44,210 bases of DNA from Microbacteriaceae bacterium (GTDB lineage: Bacteria > Actinomycetota > Actinomycetes > Actinomycetales > Microbacteriaceae). Shown piece after piece: positions 15,060 through 23,595 of this stretch. Position numbers and translations under genes: made by a program. Under the pieces are notes generated by a model, which saw only the letters and a list, made by a program, of their open reading frames with translations, did no database searches and was not told the origin of the DNA. How positions within the stretch are numbered: position 1 is the first letter of the stretch; the number at the start of each line of letters is the position of its first letter. The stretch lies in contig JAVECW010000129.1 of the NCBI GenBank assembly GCA_030841285.1, positions 1-44,210 of the forward strand, read 5' to 3'.

Positions 15060-18000
15060 AAGGCTCGCGCGCGAGAACCTGCCTTCCCGGTCGCACAGCC
15101 AGACGCGGTCGGTTCCGGGGCCGAGTGGCGGCGGCAGCTCCCTCCGCCGCGCGATCGCGCGGACGTCGGCGAGCGAGCATCCGTCGAAGATGAGGGTCGC
15201 GCGCGCCCGGAGCGCGCCGAGCAGGCTCCACTGTGCCTGCCAGGCCTCCGGATCCCCCGCCACGACCACGGGCCCCTCGGCTCCCGGCACCGCGGCTGTG
15301 CCGGTGTCGAGCGCGCGCATTTCGGTCACGCGTGGATCGAGCGCGCGGGTGTCGAGTGCCTGCGTGCCGAGCTCGATCACACGCGTCGTTTCGCCGAGCG
15401 CGGCGCGGAGTTCGGCGACCCGGCGCGCGGGCGCCCGCGTGACGAGCAGATAGCTCTCGCCACCCGAGAACCGGATCGGTGGGGCGTTCCGGCGTGACTC
15501 GGATGCCCGCGGCGACCCGCCGTTGGAGCCCTCGACCCATGCTTCGCGGTCGGAATCCTGCGCACCGGAGCGGGCCAGCTGCACGCGGTGACCGCCTCTC
15601 GTTCCCGCGCCAGGCCCCGCTTTGCCGTCGAAGAGGGAGTGCTCGCCACCGGCGAGGACGTGCTCCTGGCGGCTCGACATACGCAGGATGAGGCGGTCGC
15701 CGAACAGGGGAAGGAGGCCCTGGAGCGGGCCGGGCAGCCGCTGCGCCGTGGCGACGAGGTAGACGCTCACGGCCGGGCCGTCCCGCAACAGCGTCCCGAC
15801 CATGTCGATGAGCGCCTGCTGGTATTCCTCGCCGATCCGCGCATACAGCGAGTCGAGGTCGTCGACGAGAACAAGCCGCGGTACCTCGGCTTCGCCGAAA
15901 CCAACACCTCCGCCGCGCGAACAGCGCAGCATGGCATCGCGCAGCGCATCCCACGCCGACTCGAGGTCGCTCGAGGCAATCGACACGGTGGTGCCAGCGC
16001 TCCGCTGGCTTGCGAGTGTCGCGATCAGTGTGCTCTTGCCCGTTCCGTGCGCGCCGAGCACGAGAAGCCCGCCATCACGTTCCGGGCGATACACGCTGGG
16101 CCGCTGCCGCTGCACGCTCGGAACATCCTCGACCCCGAGCACGAAAGCGAAGCCGGCTTGAGGCGGAAGGAGCTCGAGCGGGATGACGGCAGGAAGCGGG
16201 TCGAGCCAGGGCCGACGGGGCGCCGCGGCACCATTCCAGCCCTCCGCAACCGATTCGATGTCGCTTGCGGAGGTACTCGCGATCTGCAGTGTGCGCTGCT
16301 CGCCGTCCCGTGCGACGATGCACAGGCCGATGCGCGCCGCAGGGAGCGCCGAGGCGGCGGGCGTGCCGATGACGGCGAGGCTGTCGGCGCCATTGTTGAC
16401 GCGAAGCGAGAGCCGCAGCCCGCAATTCGCCAGCAGGGCGTCCCTGACGACGCCCGAGGGGCGCTGGGTGCACAGGATGAGGTGCACGCCGAGCGAGCGA
16501 CCGCGCGCGGCAATGTCGACGAACAGCGCGTGCAGGTCGGGAAACGTGTCGAGCATGGCGGCGAACTCGTCGACGACGATGACGAGGCGCGCCAGCCGAC
16601 CGCGAACCGTGACCTCTGTGATGTCCTTCGCGCCGACGTCGGCGAGCATCCGTTCGCGAAAGCGCAGTTCGGCCCCGAGGCTCTCGAGCGCTCGTGCTGC
16701 CTCGCCGGCGTCCAGATCGGTCACGACGCCGACGCAGTGCGGCAACACGGTGAGCGGGGCGAACGCGGCGCCTCCCTTGAAGTCGACGAGCAGGAAGGTC
16801 ACCTCGTCGGGGCTGCGTCCGGCGGCCATGCTCGTCACCCAGGTGACGAGCAACTCGCTCTTCCCGCTTCCCGTCGTGCCTCCGATGACGGCGTGCGGGC
16901 CATCGGCGACGAGGTCGACAGAGACTGCTCCGCTCTCCCCCAGCCCGATCTGCGCAGCGAGTGATTGAGGCGTGGGCTCGGCGGGCGAGTGCCGCGCTGC
17001 GGTGATCTCGGCGAACAAAACGCTGGCCGGGATCGTCTCGTCGTGCCCTCCGGCGCCAGCCGCTCGCGCATACGCGCCCAGCGCAGCCGCACACGTCGCT
17101 GCCTGTTCCGCCGTCACGAGCTCTGGCCTGATCGGGCCCGTCAGCGCACCATCAGTGCTGGCGATGATTCGCGCGGCGCCCGGCCCTTCGACGCGCACGA
17201 TGGTCCGGCACGAGGCGGGCAGCCTCTCCACGCGCTCCGCGAGGGCGAGGCCGAGCGTGATGCCGCCGTCGCCTGTAGCGGTTGCCCGAACCGGTTGACG
17301 ACGTGCCACCGTCGCCTGGTCCGCGGCGGCCGGATCGTGACCGAAGGCCTCGGTGACGACGATGCGCGCCTCGCTCGGGATCGACCCGGTTCGCAGCACG
17401 GCGTGCGGCAGCGCGGCGGCCCATTCCCAGCCCGACTCTGGAAGTGCACCGATTCCCGCGGTCGCGGGAGACAGCGTGTGCGCGAGTTGGAGCAGGTAGC
17501 CGCGAGCCAGGGCGCGCGCGAGTTCAGGGCCGCCCACAACGCCGAGCCCGAGCGCGGCGTCCGCGACGACCGCGGCGTCGGGCAACTGGGCAGCCAGTGC
17601 ACGGAGCGCTCGCTCCTCATCATCGGCGACAGCGGCATCCGCCGCTCCCGTAAGGCGCAGGCCACTGCCGACATCGCCGATTCCGAGCGACACCGCGCCA
17701 CGCGTGTGCTCATCTGCCCTCCACCTGGTCACGTCATCTGGCGGCGCAGCGAGGATGACCGCGGCCGACGGAAATCGCCGCGCCAGTTCTGCGCGCTCGT
17801 GCTCGTGACGCTCGAGGATGGCCGCGCGGAGCCGAGCGAGCGCGGCCGTGCGTTCGACTGCGGCTCGACGGCGGAGCCGCCGCGACTGCCGGCGGCCGTC
17901 GACGAGGCTCGCGATCGCCACGATCGGGCTGAGCGCGGCGAAGACGAGGGCGAACGGCGACTGCGTCATGGCCCAGATGACCGCGGATGCGGCGACGGGT

Positions 18001-18098
18001 GCAACGCTCGCGACAAGCGGAAACGGGGCGCGTGATGGTTCGGGCGTCCGTGGTGGCACGAAGAGGGGTTCATCCGGTTGCCTGGGCTGAGTCTGCAC
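15042..18098 (-). CDS. EccC/EssC-like FtsK/SpoIIIE ATPase with two ATPase domains
   Basis: This is a 1018-residue membrane ATPase related to the type VII secretion motor EccC/EssC. Two transmembrane helices near residues 28-66 are followed by a basic, probably helical stretch and a long region of unknown fold (about 100-370). ATPase 1 follows, with GGTTGSGKSELLV (K413), the EccC-type LLVDFKGGAAF, LVIVVDEFAAML and LCTQRPSGVV. ATPase 2 has GAHGTGKSTLIATL (K688) and LVLVDDLDSL. A low-complexity ALDTRALDPRVTEMRALDTG lies near the C-terminus. Typical EccC has three ATPase modules and EssC adds N-terminal FHA domains; both are missing here, while separate FHA proteins are encoded upstream. No WXG100, EccB, EccD or EccE gene is in the window. 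The start GTG lacks a strong ribosome-binding site. Export of a surface protein is a plausible but unproven role. Confidence 0.9.
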   Translation of the reverse strand: MQTQPRQPDEPLFVPPRTPEPSRAPFPLVASVAPVAASAVIWAMTQSPFALVFAALSPIVAIASLVDGRRQSRRLRRRAAVERTAALARLRAAILERHEHERAELARRFPSAAVILAAPPDDVTRWRADEHTRGAVSLGIGDVGSGLRLTGAADAAVADDEERALRALAAQLPDAAVVADAALGLGVVGGPELARALARGYLLQLAHTLSPATAGIGALPESGWEWAAALPHAVLRTGSIPSEARIVVTEAFGHDPAAADQATVARRQPVRATATGDGGITLGLALAERVERLPASCRTIVRVEGPGAARIIASTDGALTGPIRPELVTAEQAATCAAALGAYARAAGAGGHDETIPASVLFAEITAARHSPAEPTPQSLAAQIGLGESGAVSVDLVADGPHAVIGGTTGSGKSELLVTWVTSMAAGRSPDEVTFLLVDFKGGAAFAPLTVLPHCVGVVTDLDAGEAARALESLGAELRFRERMLADVGAKDITEVTVRGRLARLVIVVDEFAAMLDTFPDLHALFVDIAARGRSLGVHLILCTQRPSGVVRDALLANCGLRLSLRVNNGADSLAVIGTPAASALPAARIGLCIVARDGEQRTLQIASTSASDIESVAEGWNGAAAPRRPWLDPLPAVIPLELLPPQAGFAFVLGVEDVPSVQRQRPSVYRPERDGGLLVLGAHGTGKSTLIATLASQRSAGTTVSIASSDLESAWDALRDAMLRCSRGGGVGFGEAEVPRLVLVDDLDSLYARIGEEYQQALIDMVGTLLRDGPAVSVYLVATAQRLPGPLQGLLPLFGDRLILRMSSRQEHVLAGGEHSLFDGKAGPGAGTRGGHRVQLARSGAQDSDREAWVEGSNGGSPRASESRRNAPPIRFSGGESYLLVTRAPARRVAELRAALGETTRVIELGTQALDTRALDPRVTEMRALDTGTAAVPGAEGPVVVAGDPEAWQAQWSLLGALRARATLIFDGCSLADVRAIARRRELPPPLGPGTDRVWLCDREGRFSRASLSGGEN

Positions 18099-18216
18099 AC
18101 CCGAAGGACACCACGCCGTGGCGCGCGGTGAGCGGTCGCCGGGTCGATCTGTGGACGAGCGGAGGGAGGAGCGCCTGTCGCGGAGCCGGAGAGCGGGCTG
18201 TCGGCGCGGGAGTTGC

Positions 18217-18843
18217 TCAGCTCACGTCGAAGTAGTGGTCGCCGATCTCGACCCTGGTCCCGCGCGGGACGCGGTACCGCCGCCCGGGCTCGCACAGGCG
18301 CGCTCGACCGCCAAGCGGACGGAGCACGGTCCCGTTCCCCGAGTACCGGTCGCAAATCCACAGCTCGGATCCCTCGAGACCGAACTCGAGGTGGGTTTTC
18401 GAAACCGATCGGCTGTGATCGGTGACGCTCACGAGCTGGTCGACGTGCTCCCCGGGTTGCGTGATCGGACGGCGACCGAGCAGTCCGCTGCCTGTGATGG
18501 CAACGCTCTCCCCCGTGCTGAGAGCGAACCGGAACGAGACGACGGGCGGGACCTTGGCGACGGGCGGGACATCAGCGACAGGCGGGACATCAGCGACAGG
18601 CGGGACATCGGGCAAGGCAGGGGCATCCGGAGCATCGGAAACGACCGGGGTGACATCCGCCCGAACGGGGAAGTTCGGCCCGGCAACGGCTGGCCCAGGA
18701 AGCGGTTGGACGATGGTCGTATCGGAGGGGCGCGGATCGGCGACGACGCGGCGGCGCACCCGTGTCACGGTCACCGAACTGCCGCATTCCCCGCAGAACA
18801 TTGCTCCATCGGGTAACTCGCTGCCACACACCCGACAGTTCAT
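18217..18843 (-). CDS. zinc-ribbon FHA domain protein
   Basis: This is a 208-residue adaptor-like protein. Residues 1-22 form a zinc ribbon with two CxxC pairs (CRVC, CGEC). Residues about 78-102 are a hexapeptide repeat (VPPVAD units), encoded by an 18-bp tandem repeat. Residues about 115-208 form an FHA phosphothreonine-binding domain with LLGRRP, SVSKTHLEF and SGNGTVLRPL. FHA domains read kinase output, so it may link the kinase at 29.5-31 kb to the FtsK-like ATPase encoded next. The ATG overlaps the stop of the transglutaminase-like gene (ATGA). The 118 bp between it and the FtsK-like gene contain no gene; an 11-bp palindrome (CCACGCCGTGG, 18111-18121) is the only visible feature. Confidence 0.88.
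   Translation of the reverse strand: MNCRVCGSELPDGAMFCGECGSSVTVTRVRRRVVADPRPSDTTIVQPLPGPAVAGPNFPVRADVTPVVSDAPDAPALPDVPPVADVPPVADVPPVAKVPPVVSFRFALSTGESVAITGSGLLGRRPITQPGEHVDQLVSVTDHSRSVSKTHLEFGLEGSELWICDRYSGNGTVLRPLGGRARLCEPGRRYRVPRGTRVEIGDHYFDVS
18545..18616 (-). repeat. 18-bp coding minisatellite (four units)
   Basis: Four consecutive 18-bp units start at 18545, 18563, 18581 and 18599. The second and third are identical (GGCGGGACATCAGCGACA on the + strand) and the outer two are diverged. They encode the VPPVAD hexapeptide repeat of the zinc-ribbon FHA protein and keep the frame whatever the copy number. Confidence 0.85.
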
Positions 18844-21197
18844 CGCCCACCCTTCTGCTTCACGGCCTTCTGTTTCGCGGTCCTTCCACGGTAAACCCCG
18901 AGCGAACGCAGCGACACCATCGCGGCGAGTCGCTGCCGCCTCGTTCGAGCGGAGGAGATGGACCTCCGCAGCTCGCCGACGGCCAGCCAGACGGCCTCGG
19001 CCTCGGCCGGCGTGGGCGCCGTCGGGCTGAATACGGCTCGATCAGTGACGGATGCCAGCGCGAGCGACCGCGTGCCGCCCACGGTTCGCGCGACCTCGCT
19101 TCGCGTCGCCGACAGCGGGGGCTCATAGCCGTGATCGGCAACGGCATCCGCAAACTCCCGCCAGCCACCGGTGATGCGTTCGATCGAAGTCGGAGCGCGT
19201 CTCCGAAGCACTCGCCTTCGCCATTTCGCACCGATGATCGCGAGGAAGGGCGCCGCAAGAATCGCCAGCGCAAGCAGGCTCCAGCCGATGATCGTGAGCG
19301 CGGCGAGCAGGAACGCGAGCAGCGGGCTCATCGTGTTGGGATTCGTGTTGTCGACGTGCGATTGCGGCGCGGGCACGCGCTGCTGCTGCTGGTCGGCTGC
19401 GGGCGGCGGTACGACCGATTGCGGCCTCGAGATCTGCGTCGGGGTCTGGGGTTGCTTGGGCGGGATCGGGCGAATCGGCGGAGTCGGGTCAACGGTCACC
19501 CAGCCATCCGACCGCGTCTGCACCTCGATCCAGGCCGAGATGTTCGAGCCAGTGAAGGTCATGGCCTTCCCACTCGCGGAGCCGGCGCTGGCGCCTGCGC
19601 CTGTGCCTGTGCCTGTGCCTGCAACGAAACCCATGACAACGCGTGCGGGGAAGCCGAGTTGCCTGGCCATGAGTGCCGCGGTCACCGCGTACTGCTCCTG
19701 GTCGCCGACCATGGGAACGTCCGTCAACAGCTGGGTGATCCGGTCGGCGCCGTGACCAGAGCGACTGACCGGCTCGTTCGGCCCGATCCCGTGGCTGAGA
19801 TAGCCGTCGGTCGCGAGCCCCATGAGCGCGGCCTCGAGCTTGGCGCCGGCCGTGGTGGCGGATGCCGTGTACCTCTGGAGCGTGGAATCGAGCTCCGCCG
19901 GAACCACGGCGACCTTGGGCAAGACGGCCGAGCCGGGCGCGGCGGTGGCGAGCTGGGCCGCCGTTCGGAAGGGCTTCACGACAGTGTCGAGCGTGTAGCG
20001 GTTGCCGGAGCGCAACCCGCGCGTCACGGCCGCCGTGCCGCTCGTGTCGTTATAGAAGAACGAATCGGCGAGCGAAGCGTCCTGGCCGGCGAAGCTGATC
20101 GACTGAAGCTGCCCGCTTCCCGGCACCCACACCCCCGAGTATCCGTCGATCGCAACCGTGATGCTCGCGCTTGTTCCTTGCACGCCCTGCTGGTCGAGCC
20201 GATACGGCAGTCGGGTGAACGACCCTGCCGCGCTCGAGACGTCGCCACTGCCAACCGAGTAGATCACTCCGTCGTACGTGTCGAGCGTGGCGATCCGGAT
20301 GCGCCCATCGGCGGGCAGCCCCGTCACCGTGAGCATCGCCCGGTCGGAATTGCCCTGCTCGAGGTAGCTGCGGAAGCCAGAGAGCGGACTCGGATATGCG
20401 CGCGGGTCGAAGGGTTGCTCGATGCGCGTCCGCACAACGTCGCGCGCGCTGTGTGTAGGCGCAACCACGGTCGCGGCCGTGCCTGCTACGCCGGCGACCA
20501 CGATGAATACGACAGCCCCGAGGACGGTGCGAGCACCGGCGAATCGACGCTCGAGCGGCGTCTCGACGGCGACTCCTGACTGCTGCGTGAGCATCCGGAT
20601 CGACGCGGACCGACGCTGCCAGCGGAACCAGATCAGCCAGAACAGCACGATCACGAGGAGCCCGAGCGCGGTTGCGACGGGATCGGTCGGGTAGCTCGGT
20701 CCGAGCAGGATGGCGGCGACGAGCAGCAGGACGGGCGGGATCACCGCGAGCTCGCCGTGCTTGCCTCGCAGTGCGATCGTCAGGCTGCTCACGATCGCGA
20801 GCAGGGTCAGGATGAATGCAGGCACCAGCAGCGCCTGGTACGACCCGACCGGAACGGAGATCGTGACGAGTTCCTTCCAGCTGAGCGCGGTTGCCCCGAT
20901 CAGGTCGCGGAGGCCGGTCCAGCTGGGGAGCACGCCCCCGATCGCCTGGCTCGGGATCGCGAGGGGCACGCCGAACGCAAGATAGCTGAGGACGATCGTG
21001 AACGCGACGACCACGCTCGGCCAGCGGAACACGGCCCCACACAGTGCGATCGCTGCTCCGACGGCCAGTGTGACGACGACCATTGCGACGAATGCCGTGC
21101 CGCGGTAAACCGGCCAAAACGCTGCGGCAGCCGCGGCCGTCGCGAGAAGTGCGAGCACGGTGTTGACCACGACGAATGCGGGCCCGCGGCTGGTCAT
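18840..21197 (-). CDS. membrane transglutaminase-like protein with degenerate catalytic triad (DUF3488/TgpA-like)
   Basis: This is a 785-residue membrane protein of the MoxR-DUF58-transglutaminase set. The N-terminal third has about six transmembrane helices (from AFVVVNTVLALLATAAAAAA); then comes an extracytoplasmic region with the transglutaminase-like fold (about 440-580), a Pro/Gln-rich linker, one more helix (LLAFLLAALTIIGWSLLALA) and a cytoplasmic tail. The fold is recognised by QYAVTAALMARQLGFPARVV and AWIEVQTRSDGWVTVDPTPP. The nucleophilic Cys position holds Gln (GDQEQYA, Q500) and the His position Ser (NISAW, S554); only the Asp (D570) remains, so catalysis is unlikely. The ATG at 21197 follows the DUF58 stop by one base; a 100-residue upstream extension of the frame is DUF58 shadow. 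Role: probably structural or regulatory in the envelope complex. Confidence 0.9.
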   Translation of the reverse strand: MTSRGPAFVVVNTVLALLATAAAAAAFWPVYRGTAFVAMVVVTLAVGAAIALCGAVFRWPSVVVAFTIVLSYLAFGVPLAIPSQAIGGVLPSWTGLRDLIGATALSWKELVTISVPVGSYQALLVPAFILTLLAIVSSLTIALRGKHGELAVIPPVLLLVAAILLGPSYPTDPVATALGLLVIVLFWLIWFRWQRRSASIRMLTQQSGVAVETPLERRFAGARTVLGAVVFIVVAGVAGTAATVVAPTHSARDVVRTRIEQPFDPRAYPSPLSGFRSYLEQGNSDRAMLTVTGLPADGRIRIATLDTYDGVIYSVGSGDVSSAAGSFTRLPYRLDQQGVQGTSASITVAIDGYSGVWVPGSGQLQSISFAGQDASLADSFFYNDTSGTAAVTRGLRSGNRYTLDTVVKPFRTAAQLATAAPGSAVLPKVAVVPAELDSTLQRYTASATTAGAKLEAALMGLATDGYLSHGIGPNEPVSRSGHGADRITQLLTDVPMVGDQEQYAVTAALMARQLGFPARVVMGFVAGTGTGTGAGASAGSASGKAMTFTGSNISAWIEVQTRSDGWVTVDPTPPIRPIPPKQPQTPTQISRPQSVVPPPAADQQQQRVPAPQSHVDNTNPNTMSPLLAFLLAALTIIGWSLLALAILAAPFLAIIGAKWRRRVLRRRAPTSIERITGGWREFADAVADHGYEPPLSATRSEVARTVGGTRSLALASVTDRAVFSPTAPTPAEAEAVWLAVGELRRSISSARTRRQRLAAMVSLRSLGVYRGRTAKQKAVKQKGGR
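19593..19622 (-). repeat. hexanucleotide repeat in the transglutaminase-like gene
   Basis: Five consecutive 6-bp units (GCCTGC, three GCCTGT, GCCTGC on the + strand) encode the Gly-Thr/Gly-Ala stretch between the former Cys and His motifs. Slippage would change the loop by two residues without a frameshift. Confidence 0.8.
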
Positions 21198-21198
21198 C

Positions 21199-22545
21199 TC
21201 ACGCCACCACGGCTCGTCTGGCGAGGCTCTTCTGCAGGTCCTCGAGGAAGCCGATCGTGAGCACGTTGAGCTCGGCGACGCTGCGCAGTGTGGGCGAGGC
21301 ACCCGGCTCGCAGACGACGGCGATGACGTCGACGCCCACCGGGAACTGCGTGGATGCCGCGCGCAGTTGCGTCGCCGTGACCGTCGACCCACAGACCAGG
21401 AAGGCGATCGAGATGCCGGCGGCGGATTCGGCCGCGACGCGCGCGAGCTCCGGCAGGCGGAGCGCCGCCTCCGCCGCCTCCACCCTGGCGAGGTCATCGA
21501 GCAGGCGCCCCCGGTTGATCGTGCTCAGCCTGCGCACCGCATACAGCGCGCGCTTGGCGAACTCCGGCGTCTTCTCGCTCGCGACGACGGAAACCGTCCG
21601 AGAATCACGGATGGCGCGGACGCCGAGCGACCCGGCGACGCTCACCGCGAGTTCGAACTCGTCCTCGCTCGCGTAGTCGCCTGCGGCAAGGCTGAGCGCG
21701 ACCATGAGGTGGCTGCGCCTGGTCTCCTCATACTGCCGCACCATGTAGCTGCCGGTCTTCGCCGTGCTCTTCCAGTGGATGTTGCGCCGCTCATCACCCG
21801 GCACGTACTCGCGCAGCGAGTGGAACGCGACATCGCTCGACGTGAGATCTCTGGTCGGGGTGCCTTCGAGGTCGCGGATGAATCCCGTGCTCATGCTCGG
21901 GATCGCGATCGTCCTCGGGTGCACGAACAGCTCGAGAGCGCTCGCCCAGACCACCTCGCGCCGTAACAGCCCGACCGGATCCGCCCGAACCGTGCGCACC
22001 GGGCCGATCGGGATGACCCCGCGCCTGGACGTCGGAACCAGGAAGACATCCTGGTGCACGCCGCCCTGAGGCAGGCTCGGAATGGCGAACTCCGCGAGGC
22101 CGAACCCGACCGGGACCTCGATCCGTACCCCGGAAAGACGCCGCCGCGTCCAATTGGCCACGATCACTTCGCCAGGAGCTTTCTCGCCGACGATGACACG
22201 GTTGGACGGCATCGTCAGGCGCACGTCGTAGGCGTTGCGCCCGATCAGGTAGAGCAGTGCGAGCAGGATGAGCACGAGTCCGGTCCACGCGACCACGACA
22301 GCCTCCGCCCAGCCGGCCGCGTAACCGAAGACGAACGCGGCGACGACGACTCCGGCCGTCGACCAGCCAAGCGGCGTGATGACCGGGCTGACCCGGCGCC
22401 ATCCGGTCAGGATGGCGCGACGCACCATCCTGACTATGCGCACGATGGTGACGATGGTGTCGGCGAGCACGCCATCGCGCGTGCCGACGATGCGCGTGCG
22501 GGCGTTGGTCAGCTCCGTCTGGGTTCGCGTGACGGTGTTCGTCAC
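21199..22545 (-). CDS. DUF58 domain-containing membrane protein
   Basis: This is a 448-residue protein of the DUF58 family that accompanies MoxR ATPases. Two adjacent transmembrane helices (about residues 60-103: TAGVVVAAFVFGYAAGWAEA, LVLILLALLYLIG) are followed by a beta-rich segment and the DUF58 signature SLREYVPGDERRNIHWKSTA near residue 245. A von Willebrand A-like C-terminal half follows. In characterised systems MoxR/DUF58 pairs act as chaperone-like assembly factors for membrane or secreted complexes. The GTG start overlaps the MoxR stop (GTGA) and the stop lies one base before the transglutaminase-like ATG, so the three are translationally linked. Confidence 0.92.
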   Translation of the reverse strand: MTNTVTRTQTELTNARTRIVGTRDGVLADTIVTIVRIVRMVRRAILTGWRRVSPVITPLGWSTAGVVVAAFVFGYAAGWAEAVVVAWTGLVLILLALLYLIGRNAYDVRLTMPSNRVIVGEKAPGEVIVANWTRRRLSGVRIEVPVGFGLAEFAIPSLPQGGVHQDVFLVPTSRRGVIPIGPVRTVRADPVGLLRREVVWASALELFVHPRTIAIPSMSTGFIRDLEGTPTRDLTSSDVAFHSLREYVPGDERRNIHWKSTAKTGSYMVRQYEETRRSHLMVALSLAAGDYASEDEFELAVSVAGSLGVRAIRDSRTVSVVASEKTPEFAKRALYAVRRLSTINRGRLLDDLARVEAAEAALRLPELARVAAESAAGISIAFLVCGSTVTATQLRAASTQFPVGVDVIAVVCEPGASPTLRSVAELNVLTIGFLEDLQKSLARRAVVA

Positions 22546-23531
22546 ACGGCTTGCCGTTCCGACGGTGGCGGGGTCTCGATCAGGATCTGTGCGATCACGC
22601 TCGACGCGGTGACGCCGTCGAACTCCGCCTCCGGGTCGAGAACGAGCCGATGCGCCAGGACGGGCTCGGCGAGCGCCTTGATGTCATCCGGGATCACATA
22701 GTGCCGGCCGCTCGCGGCGGCGAGGGTCTTGGCCGTGCGAACGAGCGCAAGCGCACCGCGCACACTGACGCCGAGACGCACCTCGGTCGCGGTCCTCGTC
22801 GCATCGACGAGCCGGGAGATGTAGTCGTTGATCGTCGGGTCGACGTGAACGGTGCGAGCGACCGAGCCCATCCGCACAATGGTCGATGCCGGCACGACCT
22901 CGGGCACGACGATGTCGTGCGCCTTGCGGTCCGCGCCTTCGAGGATGCGAATCGTGGCCTCGTGGTCCGGGTAGCCGATGGATGCCTTCATGATGAAGCG
23001 ATCCAGCTGCGCCTCTGGCAGCCGGTACGTCCCGGCCTGCTCGATCGGGTTCTGCGTCGCGATGACCATGAACGGGGCAACCACGGGGTGTGTGACGCCG
23101 TCGACCGTCACCTGTCCCTCCTCCATGACCTCGAGGAGCGCTGACTGCGTCTTCGGGCTCGCCCGGTTGATCTCGTCAGCGAGCACCACGTTGGCGAAGA
23201 TCGGTCCCCGGTGGAACTCGAAGTTGCCCGCGCGCTGGTCGTAGATGTTGACGCCCGTGATGTCTCCCGGCAGCAGGTCTGGGGTGAACTGGACGCGGTT
23301 GCTCACGCCGCGGACGCTCTGGGCGATCGCGCGCGCGAGCGACGTCTTGCCCGTGCCAGGGAAGTCCTCGAGCAGCAGGTGACCCTCACTGAACAGTGCC
23401 GTGAGCGACAGCCGGATGATGTGGGACTTGCCGAGCAGCACCTGCTCGATATTGTCGACCAGCCTGTCGAAAACGCTCGCGAACGAGGACGCCTGTTCCC
23501 TGGTCATGGTCAGACCTGCGGTCTCCGTCAT
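22542..23531 (-). CDS. MoxR family AAA+ ATPase
   Basis: This is a cytosolic AAA+ ATPase of the MoxR class, 329 residues, thought to remodel or assemble client complexes. It has Walker A EDFPGTGKTSLARAI, the MoxR-specific RVQFTPDLLPGDITG, Walker B VVLADEINRASPKTQSALL, sensor 1 IATQNPIEQAGTYRLPEAQL and the sensor 2 region VRGALALVRTAK. The ATG at 23531 follows a strong Shine-Dalgarno (AGGGAGG, 7 nt upstream). A TTG at 23603 with a weaker GGAG, overlapping the upstream gene, would add 24 residues and is a real alternative. It sits directly before DUF58, the usual partner gene. Confidence 0.95.
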   Translation of the reverse strand: MTETAGLTMTREQASSFASVFDRLVDNIEQVLLGKSHIIRLSLTALFSEGHLLLEDFPGTGKTSLARAIAQSVRGVSNRVQFTPDLLPGDITGVNIYDQRAGNFEFHRGPIFANVVLADEINRASPKTQSALLEVMEEGQVTVDGVTHPVVAPFMVIATQNPIEQAGTYRLPEAQLDRFIMKASIGYPDHEATIRILEGADRKAHDIVVPEVVPASTIVRMGSVARTVHVDPTINDYISRLVDATRTATEVRLGVSVRGALALVRTAKTLAAASGRHYVIPDDIKALAEPVLAHRLVLDPEAEFDGVTASSVIAQILIETPPPSERQAV

Positions 23532-23595
23532 GCCCTGGCCTCCCTCGACGGTAATCGGCTCAACTGCGCTGTCATTCAGTATGACGGTCGATGGC

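Noticed and set aside
15588-16964. 458-codon open frame on the + strand inside the FtsK-like gene
   Set aside because: It is antisense to both ATPase modules with their Walker motifs and has no recognisable protein features.
18545-18616. Tandem 18-bp units as a CRISPR array
   Set aside because: There are no spacers, units are contiguous, and they translate as an in-frame hexapeptide repeat.
21198-21497. N-terminal extension of the transglutaminase-like frame by about 100 residues
   Set aside because: It is Ser/Arg-rich, has no domain, and lies wholly inside DUF58 coding sequence; the ATG at 21197 right after the DUF58 stop is the natural start.
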